Shown one piece after another: positions 35,540 to 50,168 of a stretch of DNA of 64,000 nucleotides. This DNA comes from Okapia johnstoni (Eukaryota; Chordata; Mammalia; Artiodactyla; Giraffidae): the NCBI GenBank assembly GCA_024291935.2, contig CM044310.1, forward strand, positions 119,112,213 to 119,176,212, in the 5' to 3' direction. The position numbers and the translations under genes are program-made. How positions within the stretch are numbered: the first letter of the stretch is position 1; every line of letters starts with the position of its first letter. The notes under the pieces are model-generated. The model saw nothing but the letters and a program-made list of their open reading frames with translations, had not been told where the DNA came from and did not search any database.

Positions 35540-37238
35540 AGAGACGGAAGGATCAAGATGCCAGAGGCTTAGGCAGATGTGGAGATCATCTCTCTCTCCA
35601 CAAATGAATGAGAAATGAAACAATTCTCACAGAGCCCGGCTGAACACAAGCAGAGGCCCTTGGAAATCTGCAAGGACAAGAAAGATTCCTGCTGAGCCAG
35701 GTAGGACAAATGAAAGAAGAAAGAAAAGAAGAGAGGAAGTGGGTTGGGGCCTGCACCCCTGCGGGGAGATGAAAGTGAGGAGAAGTCTCCATACCCAGGG
35801 AAGCCCCTCACTGGGGGAGCTCAGTTTGGACAGAAGGAGAGCCTCATTATCTGTGGGAAGAGAATATGGAAACCAGTGTGTGGCAGGACAGAGTGAGACC
35901 TGTACACAGGCTGCTGACCCCAGCCCTGCCCACCCAGCCTGAGAGGCATGTCCACCACTGCAGACAAGGGCTGGGTGCTGGAATGTGGGGTCTGGAGGGC
36001 AGACCCAGGCAGAGGACTGCTGTTGGCTATGAGGAGACATCCTGAAGGGATGGGAGTGTGGGAAGAGCTCTGCAAAAGGGAATGCTTGAGGTGAAGCCTG
36101 AACCACCATAGAGCAGAGTGCCGTTGGTGAGTGATGGCCAAAGAAGGAGCCCATTGCATCGCTTGTCCCTTACGCCAGCCCCTCCTCACCGGGGACTACG
36201 AAGAACGCCACCCACATAGGTCTTTTGATCCCCAGCCACGGCCTTCCCCTCGGCCTCCTCCACAATCAGCAGACCCCTGGGCTCTGGGGCAGTCTCAGGA
36301 GCAGACACCTGTGAGCTGGCCACATGCACAGACGGAGCTGAAAGCACAGCTGAACCCCAGGGATAAGGAAGAAAAAAAGCGGAAACCTCTCCTTGCAGCA
36401 ACACAAGCCATGTCTTACACCCACGCCCGGCTTTGCAACCTCAGCCCCTACAGAGCATTTGAGTCAACGTCCAGGGCTCTCCCAGTCATGGCAGGTTTAG
36501 CTTTAGCAGCTGTACACTCTGTGGGCTCCTACACAAGGGGCCGGGGCCAGGACAGAGTCTGAGCTGCCCCGGAGCACCACAGCGGGTCCAGCTCCACGTT
36601 GACTGCAATCCCAGGAGCTGACTTCTCTGAATCTATGTGGTGACCTTGTGAAAACAACATCTGAGAGACACCAAGGCCATGTGCCATCAGGCCCATGGTG
36701 AAGGTGGGCCAGAGCAGTGCCAACACTAGTATCACATGAGAGCTTGAAGAACGCATGAGAGGGGGCACCAGAGCACGTCCCGAGGTGAACATCCCCAGAG
36801 GAGTAATACTCAGCGACTTCCCTCCCAGTGGGTGTGCTCCAGTCCCACCAGCCTGGCACCACAGAACAGAATCACAGCTAAGGATCAGATCTGGGGGCTC
36901 TATTCCACCAAGCAGGGAGCAGGCACCACCAGAGAGAGGGCAGTAACAACCACAGAACAATAGGGAAACAGCCCTGAATATGCACGGCAGGCTCTGGTCA
37001 CAGTTAACAGCAATCAAAGCACAGATCAAGAGGATAAGGGCACAAACCTCTGGACCAATCTCATCCACCAAGGGGCAGACACCAGAAGGAAGTCTAAGTA
37101 GGTTTCTGTAGCCTTCAAAACAGAGACCACAAACAGAAAGCTAGACAAAATGAGATGACAAAGAAATAGGTTCTAGAGGAAGAAGCAAGATAAAACCTAC
37201 AAGGACCACGAAATGAAGAGGAGTTAGGCAATCAAATG
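35540..37238 (+). mobile_element. LINE-1 5' end (5' UTR region) in gene X intron
   Basis: Starts with a ruminant L1 opening ('GGAAGGATCAAGATGCCAGA') about 100 bp upstream of the finger-exon acceptor, in the opposite orientation to the gene. It ends before ORF1. The same insertion is at 1-1430. Confidence 0.75.
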
Positions 37239-37529
37239 ATTACTTCTTGCTTCTAGTCATCTTAAGTGGAGACACCAAACACTTTCACAAATCCTAGGTG
37301 CCTAATAATTCTTTAATTCTCTTCTTGCCACACATGTTTCTGAGAATGGTCTATTAGATGTTTCAATCTAAAAATCATAAATAATAATGACACAGAACGA
37401 ATCAGAAACTGAGGACACACAGGACAGTGTCTGAGGGAGCTGAATACAAATAAGATAAAGTTAATAAAGGACAAGTTTTAAGAAATTAAATAAGAAGAGA
37501 GACTTTAAAACTATGATTGAAAAAGGGAT
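37239..37529. other. Unclassified intronic sequence between L1 and BovB
   Basis: Counterpart of 1431-1704; nothing recognised. Confidence 0.5.
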
Positions 37530-39285
37530 CTCTAGTCATTGCTCCATGGAGACCTAAATGGGAAGGTAATCAATAGAACGGTAAAGACTAGAGAACTCTT
37601 AAAAGAAAATTAGAGGTACCGGGAATATTTCATGCAAAGATGAGAACAAAAAAGGATAGAAAGGGGATGCACCTAAAAGAAGCAGAAGATATTCAGAGAC
37701 GTTGGCAAGAATATATGGAAGAACTGTACAAAAAAGATCTTAATGACCGAGATAACCACGATGGTGTGATCACTCACCTAGTAACAGACATCCTGGCGTT
37801 CAAAATCAAGTCGGCCTTAGCAGAAATGACTATCAAAAGCTAGTGCAGGTGATGGAACTCCAGCTGACCTATTTCACGTGCTAAAAGATGATAATGTGAA
37901 AGTTCTGCACTCGATAAGCCAGCAAATTTGGAAAATTCAGCAGTTGCCTCAGGACTTGAAAAGGTCAGTTTTCATTCCAATCACAAAGAAAGGCAATGCC
38001 AAAGAATGCTCAAAGTACTATAGAGTTTCCCTCATTTCAAGCAATAGTAAAGGTTCAAAATTCTCCAAGGGAGGCTTTAACAGTATGTGAACCGAAAGCT
38101 TCCAGATGTTCAAGCTGGATTTAGATGGCAGAGGAACCAGAGATCAAATTGCCAACATCCCTTGATTCATATAAAAACCAAGAGAGTTCTGGAAAAAGAA
38201 CTACATCCGCTTTATTGGCTACACCACAGCTGTTGATTGTGTGGATCAGAAGAAACTGTGGAAAATTCTTAAAGAGATGGGAACACCAGACTACCGTACC
38301 TGCCTCCTGAGAAATCTGTATGCATGTCAAGACGCAAGAGTGAGAACTGGACATGTGACAACAGACTGATTCCATGTTGGGAAAGGAGTAGGTCAAAGCT
38401 GTATATTGTCACCCTGCTTATTTAACTTATACGCCCAATACGTCATGTGACATACTGGGCTGGATTAAGTACAAATTGGAATCAAGATTTCAGGGAGAAA
38501 TATCTGTAATCTCAGATATACAGATGATACCACCCTTATAGCAGAAAGCAAAGAGGAACTGAGGAGTCTCTTGAAACTGAAAGAAGAGACTGAAAAAGCT
38601 GGCTTCAAACTCAACATTCAAAAAACAAAGATAATGGCACTGGTCAGGTTGTTTCATGGCAAACAGCGGGTGAAACAGTGGAAACAGTGAGAGACTATTT
38701 TTGGGGGCTCCAAAATCACTGCAGATGTTGACTACAGCCAAGAAAGTAAAAGATGCTTCCTCCTTGGAAGAAAAGCTAAGACCAGCCTAGGCAGCATATT
38801 AGAAAGCACAAACATTACTTTGCTGACAAAGGTCCATCTAGTTAAACCTATCATGTTTCCAATAGTCATGTATGGATGTGAGTTGGACCATGAAGAAAGC
38901 TGAGTGCCAAAGAATTGATGCTTTTGAACTGCTGAGTTGGAGAAGACTCTTGAGAGTCCCTTGGACTGCAAGAAGATCACACCACTCCATCCTAAAGGAA
39001 ATCAGTCCTGAATATTCATTGGAAGGACATGCTGAAGCTGAGGCTCCGATACTTTGGTCACCTGATGCGAAGAACTGACCCGCTGAGAAAGACCCTGATG
39101 CTGGGAAAGACTGTAGATGGGATGAGAAGGGGACGACAGAGGGTGAGATGGTTGGATGGCATCACTTACTCGATGGACATGAGTTTGAGCAGGCTCTGGG
39201 AGTTGCTGACGGACAGGGAAGCCTGCCTTGCTGCAGACCATGGATCGTAGACTCAGACTCAACTGAGTGACTGAAGAGAACTGAC
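37530..39285 (+). mobile_element. BovB LINE, decayed (paralogue of 1705-3472)
   Basis: Same truncation and structure as the gene V copy, with its own frameshifts. Pieces in frame: 37640-37843 (pre-RT region), 38872-39078 and 39029-39250 (C-terminal region). Confidence 0.9.
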
Positions 39286-40730
<1,445 letters not shown>

Positions 40731-41177
40731 TTAGTGGCTTGGCTGGTATTACAAAATATATTTTTTACACAGTAATCCTTTCTACCCAATTTCTAATGTG
40801 AAGAAAACAGGATGAGTTTTGATCCACAAGCCATTAGAGAAACTATTCTCATCTGAAAGAGCAATTATAAAATCATCAGGGGAATATTAGCATGTTTATT
40901 TTTCAGTGTTCTACTCATGTGATATAGGATAAATTGTTCATCAATGAAACAGGAATTTTTTTTTTTTAAAGCATATTCTGAGCCACGAGTTCTGAGTGGG
41001 GCCAAAGTGCCACATTTTTAGCAAGGTTATTTGAGTTAGTAATGTTGAAAATTCTGCTCGATGAATGACGATTTTGAACTGCAATGAAATAGAATTGTAA
41101 GGTAAGAATTCATACTTAAGTTGGAACTTTAATTGTTTTACAGATTTTAACAGGTTTAATAGGACAGTAACCTTTCT

Positions 41178-41592
41178 TGTGGTCTGGGCTCGTGTTGGAA
41201 AAGAATTTCCAGACTTGAGACAAAATGAGAAGGAAATAAAGGTTTATTAGAATTGGAGACGCTGTTAGAACAGCAGGCCAGCTCAAGGGAGAACGGATGT
41301 TGAACAGGGGTCCTTAGTCCACTTTCATAGCCAGGATACAAGGAGTGGGATAAGGGTCTTGTGGATCATTTGCTGAATGGATGAGGCACATATACTGGGT
41401 GGGGAAAGAGTATGAAAAATATTTCTCCTTACTGGGGAGGAGGGGACAGCGTTCATACTGCTCAGGAGAACCTGAAATCCATCAGTAGTCACAACATGGG
41501 GGCGGGAAAGATGCTAAGGGGCCTTGACTTTCTGTTCCTGCATTCCAAACCATCCTTGGTTTTCTCTACTCTTTTGTCCCTGGGTCACCACA
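41178..41592 (-). mobile_element. ERV E 3' LTR
   Basis: 415 bp with matching inverted ends: TGTGGTCT on the left and ACCACA on the right of the plus strand. On the coding strand a purine tract (AAAGAGAGGGAGG) precedes U3. AATAAAG at 41237 lies on the plus strand; TTTATTAG at 41243 gives the antisense polyadenylation signal. Confidence 0.8.
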
Positions 41593-44500
41593 TACCTCCC
41601 TCTCTTTATTTTTAGGGCCAATTCTTTGGCCCCTGTTGATACCCTGTTCGTGTCTAACTATCTACCCATTTCCCTTCTCAGACATTTGGGAATCCAGTTT
41701 CAAGGGAAAAGGGGCGATGACCACTCTGGCTTCTTCAGGCTGAGCAGGGGCACCTTGGGGCTCTGGGTTGCCTTTGCCTACTCTGTCCGGGTGCATTTAT
41801 GGAGGGAGATGCGAGTCCGTGGAATGATAAGGTGACATGTTTCAGCATTGTCTAGGTGTTGGTCAGGGAATATTCTTGCCTGACTCCTTGGAAATGTGTT
41901 GCATTTTAGAAGAAACAAACTTTACAAGAAAGTTAAAGGTACATGGCCCAAAGATAAAGAGAAGTAGAAAAGCTGCTCAGGGGCTAGCCAGGAGAACCAG
42001 GCCCGGACATCAGTTTGTGACATTAGTGTTTCTCTAGGTACGAGAAGCAGCAAGAATTTGGGCTCATAAAATCTTTCCCTGAAAGCATCTGACTCTCGGA
42101 AGGCCAGTTCTTCTGGGTTTTTCCCAGAGGACAGAGTGCCTTATTTCTGATCTCTACTCTGAACTCCTTCGGGGGCTGTGGAAGGCCAGCAGCTTGCAGT
42201 GGTCATGATGTAATATTTGTAGAGACAGCTGGCAGAGTCCAGTCAGCATGGTCCCTTTGTAGCCACATATCTGACCATGCTTTGGGGGCATTTCTTGGCC
42301 ATTGTGTCCTGTGGCACTGGGAAGGCTCATTCCCAGGTCTAGGGAAGGTCCATTGATAGGCCACTCAATGTGCTGATTCTAGAGCAGGCCTGTGAGTAGC
42401 AAAATCTCTGGGCCACACCTGTCTTATTAGTCTCTCGGTCCAGGAAAATATTCCCTCTGCTTGCTTCTTCCCATGTCTAGAGTTACATTATTACAATCAT
42501 TGATGTCACAGGGAACTGCATAGCAGCTTTTTATCACAGGCTCAGTCACAACACTGAGTAACATAAGAAACAATCTTCTGAAACAAGCGACATAGAAAAT
42601 AATATAGCTATAGCTAGCAGTTATTAGTCAGGTCATAAGTAAGAATGGTAAGTCAAGAACTTTCATTAGGTAGAGCCCAGTATAGCCCAGGTCATCTGAC
42701 TTCATTTGTTAAATGACTATAGCCAGGTGTTAATCTTCTGGTTGCATATAATGGAGCATCTCATCTTTATCTGAAGACTGCTTACTGAGATTAGCTTTAG
42801 AAAGAAACTTAGAGTGTTCTTTTTAATAACTCAATTAAATCTTTTAGAAATATAACAAAAGAAGGAACTATCTCAGAAGTGAGTCTCAGTAAAGACCAGA
42901 CTTTAATTAACAAAACTAGAAACTTAGTTTAACAATGAACAAAACTTAATATTCAGTGAAACATAATTTTTTCATTATGAGGGCATTAACCCTGTAGCCA
43001 GTGAAAGCTTTAACCCATCAAATAAAAATGAGGTTTGTCAGGGAGCTGGGAAAAGCCAGGCAACCATCTTGGATTTCCCATAGCCCTGACTCTTTGTTTT
43101 ACAGCTATTTTTCACCCATTTTTCATTCCCCGATTTAGGAGCAGATTATGGCCATGTTTTAGCACATCAGGATGGCAAAATTCTAACCATAAGGGATTAT
43201 TTTTGTAGAAGAATGAGCTTTGTCTACAGGTACCATAATCTTAAGTAAAGCTTATTTACGTTACCAAACTAACAAAAGATTTTAAAAATGAAGATAAATC
43301 ACTTAAAGGCAAAGAAATTCATAATCTCTTATTGAAAGCTGCATTCTAAGAAAACTTTGTTCTATTAAAATAGAGATTAGACTAAATTCCAGTCTGGTAC
43401 CAGCTTACCAGATAGCAAACAAAACTTGTTTATCGGTTAACCTTAGAAAAATCTTTTCCATAAATCATGAAGTAGCAGTATTCTTACAAAGGCATCAGAG
43501 TGAAACCATAGAAGGCATGTTTAAATCTGATTAAACTGCAATTGACAATGTAGCCTGGTCATCGCTATGACTTGTAACACTTTAACAGGATAAGTAGAAT
43601 TATGGTTGACCACATTTTCTTAGGGCATATCAGATCTATATGAAGTTCACATAATTTTAGGATATCTATATTAGTAACACCAACCATACAGCATAATCTG
43701 AGAAGATTTATCACCACTTCAACAGTACTTCCCATGTAATTTAACATCTCCAATGAACCCAGGTAGTTTAATAGCTCCCTGGGATGTCTCAGGGGCCCTC
43801 TGAAGCATTCCAAAGCCAGCTAGAAGTGAAGTTATTTAGGAAGTTTTGTGGACAAATATCAAAAGGGGTTATAACACTCAGTCAGATAAAATCATATAGA
43901 TCACTGAGAAACAATATATTCACTTCGCCAAAGTAACAAAGAAGATTTCAAAGGTAAACATAGAATAGATCACTTCAGAGGTAAAGAAACTTAAAATCCA
44001 TTATCAAAGGCAGCTCAACATCTCAAGAAAACTTTTATTTATGCACAAAACTCTTCCTTCCCTTGGGGTCCACCTTCCACAAAACCTTCTTATCAGTTTC
44101 TGTACCCATTACTTTGTTCTCCCATCCTGAAACAGCCACCTGTAAGTTAGACTTACTTCCTTTTCCCTTCATAAAAATGTAATTTCATTCCTCATAGCTT
44201 CTTTGCTGAAAATACACATCCTACTTTCCTTAAGCAACCAAGAACTTAAGCATTCTATGGATTGGTGAACATAAATACCAGTGATAACTTCTAAAAAAAA
44301 TTCTAGAGAACATCTCAGGATGGCATCAAGCACTATTCATTAATAGTCCAAAACCTCTAGTTTCTCTGTAAGAGGACGTTAGTCCTCAGTAATGAATGTT
44401 TCAGAATCTTATTTTATTTGGAAATGACCTAGCTGTTCAATAAACTTCCGTCACTTAGTTTAGCACAGCCCTAGAAATTCAGTTTACCAAAATCTAGCAA

Positions 44501-47276
44501 GAATGTTTTAGACAGACATTTCTAAAGTACAACTATTCTTAAAAGAGTTTCTCTGAAACTTCATATCTCTTTTCCATTTTCTTTGAAGTTTTTTTTTCTC
44601 CTTTCCTTGAGGTACTTTCCTGGTTGACAAACTTGTAACAGATATAAAAATATAACAATATTTAACTTATAATAAACCTAGGCACAATGAAAATACTGTG
44701 CTTAATGACTCTTAGACATATCTACCTTAGATTAGGAAATAAACATCAATACTAAATATTTAATGTTGAATATTTCCCAGTTCACGTGAATCTGAAATTC
44801 ATGTAGGTTAGTTTCTCTCGTGGTTGGAACTGTCTCATCCGTAAGCGCTTACTTTTCTTTAGGCCAATCAAATTAGAACTCATTTACAACTTCAGCAACA
44901 TTGTAAAAAAAAAAAAGCGCACACACTGAGACACACATAAATCCAGACAGACAGACAGAGAACTCACAGTTTCCTGCCAGAGATTTTTTTTTTTCCCTCG
45001 ACAGTTTGTGGACATCACTCTTTCACATTTGAAATATAATACTGAAATATGGTAACTACTTAAATTTATATTCAGTTGACTGTGAAATATTTTGTAATAG
45101 TTTGTAAATTCTGTTATATGTATATTTTTTACAGCAGCCAAGCTAAGGAAAAAATGAGGAAAGTAAATTTGATTGGATCATTAACATTGGTGAGCTGTGA
45201 AATATTAAGTTTGAATCAGTTCTGCCTTCATTGAAGTTTGATGTCTTGGATCTGTAGTGAGAAGTACTTTAAGATTCTCTGCAGGCAGTGATAGATGTCC
45301 TGGATTGGCTCACTGTATTTATTCATTTATTTTTAAATTAATTTATTTATCTATTTTTTAACTTTACAATATTGTATTTGTTTTGCCATACACTGACATG
45401 CATCCACCATGGGTGTACATGTTTTCCCCTCCCAGACCCCGCCTCCCACCTCCCTCCCCATCCCATTCCTCCAGGTCATCCCGGTGCACCAGCCCCTGGC
45501 ACCCTGTATCACGCATCGAACCTTGCCTGAGATTTAAAACATCTCTTTCACCCTTTTTTGTTTGTTTGTCTGTTTGCCTTGAAGTTCTGATTTGTCCAAG
45601 GCTGAGTCAGGTCTCAGGCAAAGTGGGCAGTGTATTTCAAGGATATGGAAAGGTTAACTTCAAGCTTTTCCCTAGGCAGGCCTTTTAACAAGCTAGTTGT
45701 TTTTAAATGCATATGCGAAAAGAAAAGGTTTTGCAGTTTCCAAGGGAAAGAAAATATCATTTTAACCAGTTTTCTCCAGAGTCTAAAGAGTACCAGGGCC
45801 ATCCTGTATCAAAAAGTCATCTTTCCTTTCTGTATTCTTAGTTTTATATAGTTAAAATATAGACCAAATAGTGCTCAAATTGACTCTGATGTCAGGGGCA
45901 TTTCAGCTGATAAACATTTTGGACTGTCCCTCTGGTGGGAAGTGAGGTCTTAGTCTCATCAAGAGAATCTGAAGGGTTAAGGGAATTTGCAGGAGTTGGG
46001 GAAGCTTGGTCCTTCCCACCCCTGAGAAACATAAGTAGTCAAAAGGGAATTCTTTAGGATGTTCAGGAGTGGGGGAAGCTTAGTTCCCTCCCCACTTGAG
46101 AGATAAGCATAGTCAGAAGGGGATTCTTTAGAATGTTAGGAGAGTTTTTGATCCTTCAGGGTTTTGAATACAGAAGAAAGACCTGGACTAAAGGGAACCT
46201 CAGAAATCCTTTCCTAGAGATCAGGTGGCTATGAAAGGTCGAGTAGGAGTCATCTAGGAAATCTGATGGAGAGAGACAGAGAGGGACAGGAGACAGGGAG
46301 GCAACAGAACACAAGGACATTCTGAGTCCTTTCTCCTCTTTTGGCAAAAGCTAGTGTGCCATTCAGAGGCCATTTTTTTTGGGGGGTCCCCCAGTTTGTA
46401 TTGGAGCCAGGCCTTCTGGAGGGTCAAAATTTTCCAGTTTCTGAGAATGTAGCTGAGGGTTGAGTATGAGAGGGCCTCCTGGGATGTAACAAAACCCACT
46501 TTTAGCCTACCTACCACAGAATGGGAGTACTGAGAGTCACTGGCTGACAGAAAGGCGTCCCTTTTCCCTGGTGATCTCTCCGAGCGACTAATGGCACAAA
46601 ATGACCGAGCGTCCCAACAGTCGTGTCCGACAGAGGAGACCGCTGAAAACCCTGCAGCTAAGCCACCAGGTGACTCGGGCAGAGAAAGACAGAGATTCCC
46701 GGGAGCACCCAGGTGACTCACCAGTTGGTGATTCCCTGAAACGTGGAAGGCACTCTTAGGATGGCTCAGAGGCAACACCCAGACTCCTGTAAATCAACCC
46801 GGACCAAAAGGGAAAGAAGAGAAAGTGACAGGGAAGAAGGCTGAGGAATCCGCCTTACAATATATCGGGGAGGCGGTGGCCAGGGGACATTGGTCTCTGT
46901 TTTGCTCCAACCACTATGTTCCTGACAGGGTGGATGAAGTTGCCTTGCTGGGGGCGGATGCCCTTGTGGCCTGATCCATTCTGTGTCCCCCTTATCCTCA
47001 CATGGGAGTCTTCCTGTGGCAGGCGTCGGGCTTTATGTGTCTGACCTGTGCCCACGCAATACTGGTTGGCATAGTCCTCAGTTGGAAAAAAGACAAAGGA
47101 GAAACCCTCATCCATTCAGGGGACAGCTACTGGGGTGCAGTGAGCAGTGGGGCTCTTGGAACACACTAGAGGGTAACCCTGGCCAGACTTCCTCAGTTAC
47201 TGCCACAGCACTTGCCTGTTGGCAGAGGGTCCCTATGAGAAAGGAGAAGCAAGGACGTGAGGGAAGAGACTCCAAG
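41593..47276 (-). mobile_element. ERV E internal region, mostly non-coding, with gag matrix remnant
   Basis: Interior of a minus-strand class I-like provirus. The only recognisable coding trace is around 46254-46560, where a 174-codon minus frame contains 'LSYILRNWKILTLQKAWLQ', similar in layout to the matrix region of some class I ERVs. The stretch 41600-45290 is AT-rich with no convincing pol or env, so those genes are lost or replaced. Imperfect repeats of about 90 bp are visible at 43255-43345 and 43925-44030. Confidence 0.6.
45300..45545 (-). mobile_element. LINE-1 3' UTR fragment in ERV E
   Basis: Antisense L1 3' end: 'ACAATATTGTATTTGTTTTG' and the C-rich 'CCTCCCACCTCCCTCCCC' block. 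Confidence 0.85.
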
Positions 47277-47294
47277 TCCCTGAACAAGCCACCA
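47277..47294 (-). promoter_or_regulatory. ERV E putative primer-binding site
   Basis: Coding strand TGGTGGCTTGTTCAGGGA, six bases after the LTR end. The position fits a primer-binding site; I could not assign the tRNA. Confidence 0.45.
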
Positions 47295-47300
47295 AAAAGG

Positions 47301-47426
47301 TCACGGTCTGGGCGCGGGTTGGAAAATAATTTCCAGACATGAGACAATACGTTTTTTGGTTTTTCAGTTTCTGCATTCTAAGACCCTCCTAGGTTTTACA
47401 TGCTCTTCACTCTTTCGGTAACCACA
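47301..47426 (-). mobile_element. ERV E 5' LTR with internal deletion
   Basis: About 126 bp matching both ends of the 415-bp 3' LTR ('GGTTGGAAAATAATTTCCAG' on the left, 'GGTAACCACA' on the right), with the middle ~290 bp missing. Beyond 47426 sequence collinear with 50630 and 28700 resumes. Confidence 0.75.
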
Positions 47427-47707
47427 ACCTTGGCAGAAAGAATCATTTTAACTATTTAGTATATACTCTATATCTTTCTGATTGTTCTTATCAGAGTCTT
47501 GAAAGTGCAACAAAAAGACCTAAAAATCAGTAATGTTGTTCTTGTACCTTTTGGCACATATTTTAACAAACAGCCATTAAATGGCAGAGCTAAACTTTAC
47601 TTCAGTTTATGTATGTTAGACTTGAACTAATAAAACACAGACAGATTCACAGAGACAACTCTAAGAAAAGGTGATAGAAGTTTCTGTAACTGTAAAGAAT
47701 ACTAAAG

Positions 47708-47840
47708 AAAAGTTTTAGTCACTCAGTCATGTTCCATTCTTTGTAACCCCATGGACTCTAACTTGCCAGATTCGTCTGTCGAAGAAATTCCCAAGCAGAA
47801 ATATTGGAGTGGTAGTCATTCCCTTCCCCAGAATTTCTTC
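47708..47840 (-). mobile_element. Bov-tA SINE, diverged
   Basis: 'GTCACTCAGTCATGTTCCAT' and 'GAAATATTGGAGTGGTAG'. Confidence 0.7.
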
Positions 47841-47902
47841 AAAAAAACAAAGCAAAATAAAAGAAGAAAAAATTGATCAAGTCACTTTAATATTTTCATA
47901 CA

Positions 47903-48015
47903 TCCAGTCCAGTTTAGTTGCTCAGTCGTATCCGATTCTTTCCCACCCCATGTACTACAGCACGTCAGACCTCCCTGTCCATCAGCAACTCCCGGAGTCT
48001 ACTCAAACTCATCTC
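47903..48015 (-). mobile_element. BovB 3' scrap
   Basis: Antisense BovB tail ('CCCTGTCCATCAGCAACTCC'); the counterpart in gene V is at about 5650-5715. Confidence 0.75.
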
Positions 48016-48616
48016 TGCTGAGTACAGACATACACTCAAATGGGGCTGTATGCTCATTAGGAGGAAGAGAGAAAATTTTTCATGTCACTAAACTCAGGTA
48101 ATTTTGAATGTATTAAAATGTACATAATGTTAGAGGATGATATTCTTTATTTGCACGGAGCTGTATTTTAAATTTTAATACAACTGAGCATAGATTAGGA
48201 CTAATAAGATTCTTGTACACATTTTGGAAAATACAAAACTGTGATGAGACTCTGTGATGTGAGCATGGAGTGTACTGCAAACGATCAGACCTGGGCTTGG
48301 GATGAAAACCACCACTCTCAAAACCCAGCATCTCTGCTAAACACACGTTCAGTGTTCATTTTCCAAAGCAGAAAGAACGAAAGAAGACGTGAAGTTACTC
48401 TGTTAATTGTCATAGTTTAGGCACATCCTTAACTTCTTTCCAAGACACTTGTTCAAGTTAAATGGAAAAAAACAAATTCATAGCATGGGAATCTCACAGA
48501 AACACCTAAACCAGTGAACATGAGTCATGACGTACCTGGAAGAATGCATTATCACTGCATGGGTATTTTGGCACTATTATGGAAACTATGATCTGAAACT
48601 ATCATTGAAAAATGTT

Positions 48617-48823
48617 AGTTTGGGGACTTCGTGATGATCCAGTGACTAAGACCCTGAGCTCCCAATGCATGGAGCTCTGGTTCTTTCCCTGATCAGCAAA
48701 CTAGATCCCACATGCTGTAGCTAAGAGTTTACACGTCACAACCAAAGAACCTGAAAACTACAAGGATGACTGAAGATCCTACCTGCCACAAGAAGACCCA
48801 GTGCAGCCAACTAAATAAATATT
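48617..48823 (+). mobile_element. CHR-type tRNA SINE
   Basis: Same insertion as 6316-6525, nearly identical. Confidence 0.7.
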
Positions 48824-49429
48824 TTAAAAGTGTATTGTAAGCAAACTTCACTGCATATATGCCTTCCCTGATCTGCAGCCTAATACTACATTTAAGTAGT
48901 TAGTCTCACTTATCGATATAGAGCAGTCTCTGCAACGTTTCTATTTCTGAAACTTTTCTGAAGAACTGTGGACCACTGAGTTCACTCTGTTTAGAAGGAC
49001 AATCTGTAACTCCTGTTCTAAGCAGCTGAAGCTGCATCCACACGTAAACTCATCAGGGCATTTCCCCTCCTTCCCTATGATCCTGACACCAGACCACATC
49101 CCAGTGGGAATCTCTGGTACCAGTGCCTCCCTGTGCTCATCTCGCACAAAGGGCATATAGTCAACAACTGAACGTCACTAATTCATGCTGAGAATTCATC
49201 ATGCTCTAGAGAAAGCCGGGATACAGACAATGGATAACAGGCTCTGGGATATAAGGGAGAAGATAGTCCCAAGACCCGCTCTTCACTATTATAAGAAAAA
49301 AGGAAAAAAGAACAAGTAGATAACAACAAAACCCACAGGGAGAAAACTGAGAATCAGAGAAGTAAAGGTTTGCAGGTTCTCAGTCCAGGCATTTCAGGAG
49401 GAAAAGCAGACCCGGGACAGGACATTTAC

Positions 49430-49444
49430 CTGAGAAGCTGCCAT
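49430..49444 (-). CDS. First coding exon of gene X (five codons)
   Basis: ATG at 49442-49444, codons for M-A-A-S-Q, and a GTAAAT donor at the end. A purine-rich leader (GGAAGAAGAGGAA) precedes the ATG in good context. It ends on a codon boundary, joining the phase-0 KRAB exon at 40637. Called from four-way conservation of exon and donor. Confidence 0.75.
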
Positions 49445-49819
49445 TTCCTCCTCTTCTTCCTGCTGCTCTGAGGCTTTTCAGCGGATGTTATATCGCAAAC
49501 TCACATCCACAGGTTGAGAAAGTACCTTCAAAGGCATCCACACAGCCCTTTCACCTGCAACTGCTGCAGAGAAAAGAAGAAAAAAAAGGTTCTTGTTTCT
49601 CCGGCCCTTTTCTGAGCCTTTTTTTGGCTTCCTCTGTTCCTGATCTGTTGGCGGCAATCAAGACTAATCTCATATCTAATCACATTGTTTGGTCCTTACC
49701 TTTGGCGCATTCTCTCTGCAGACCACCCCTGAGAGTTCTCCTTTCTTTTTGCATTACAGGTCACAGTACAATTCATGGGAGACAATGGACCCGACTACTG
49801 AGATAGCTGACACACATTA

Positions 49820-50168
49820 TGAGAAGACTCTTGAGAGTCCCTTGGACTGCAAGGAGATCCAACCAGTCCATCCTAAAGGAGATCAGTCCTGGGTGTTCAT
49901 TGGAAGGACTGATGTTGAAGCTGAAACTCCAATATTTTGGCCACCTGATGGGAAGAGCTGACTCAGTGGAAAAGGCCCTGATGTTGGGAAAGATTGAAGG
50001 TGGGAGGAGGAGGGGATGACAGAGGATGAGATGGTTGGATGGCATCATCGACTCAATGGACATGAGTTTGGGTAAACTCCAGGAGTTGGTGATGGACAGG
50101 GAGGCCTGGTGTGCTGCGGTCCATGGGGTCACAAAGGGTCAGACACGAGTGAGCTGAACTGAACTGGT
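49820..50168 (+). mobile_element. BovB 3' fragment
   Basis: 'AAGACTCTTGAGAGTCCC' to 'GAGCTGAACTGAACTG'. Right of it begins a KRAB-intron-like block, so it sits at the junction of two duplicated segments. Confidence 0.9.

Noticed and set aside
35627..36154. 175-codon minus frame upstream of the finger exon
   Set aside because: Lies antisense within the L1 5' region and has a broken counterpart in the copy at 1-350; no homology seen.
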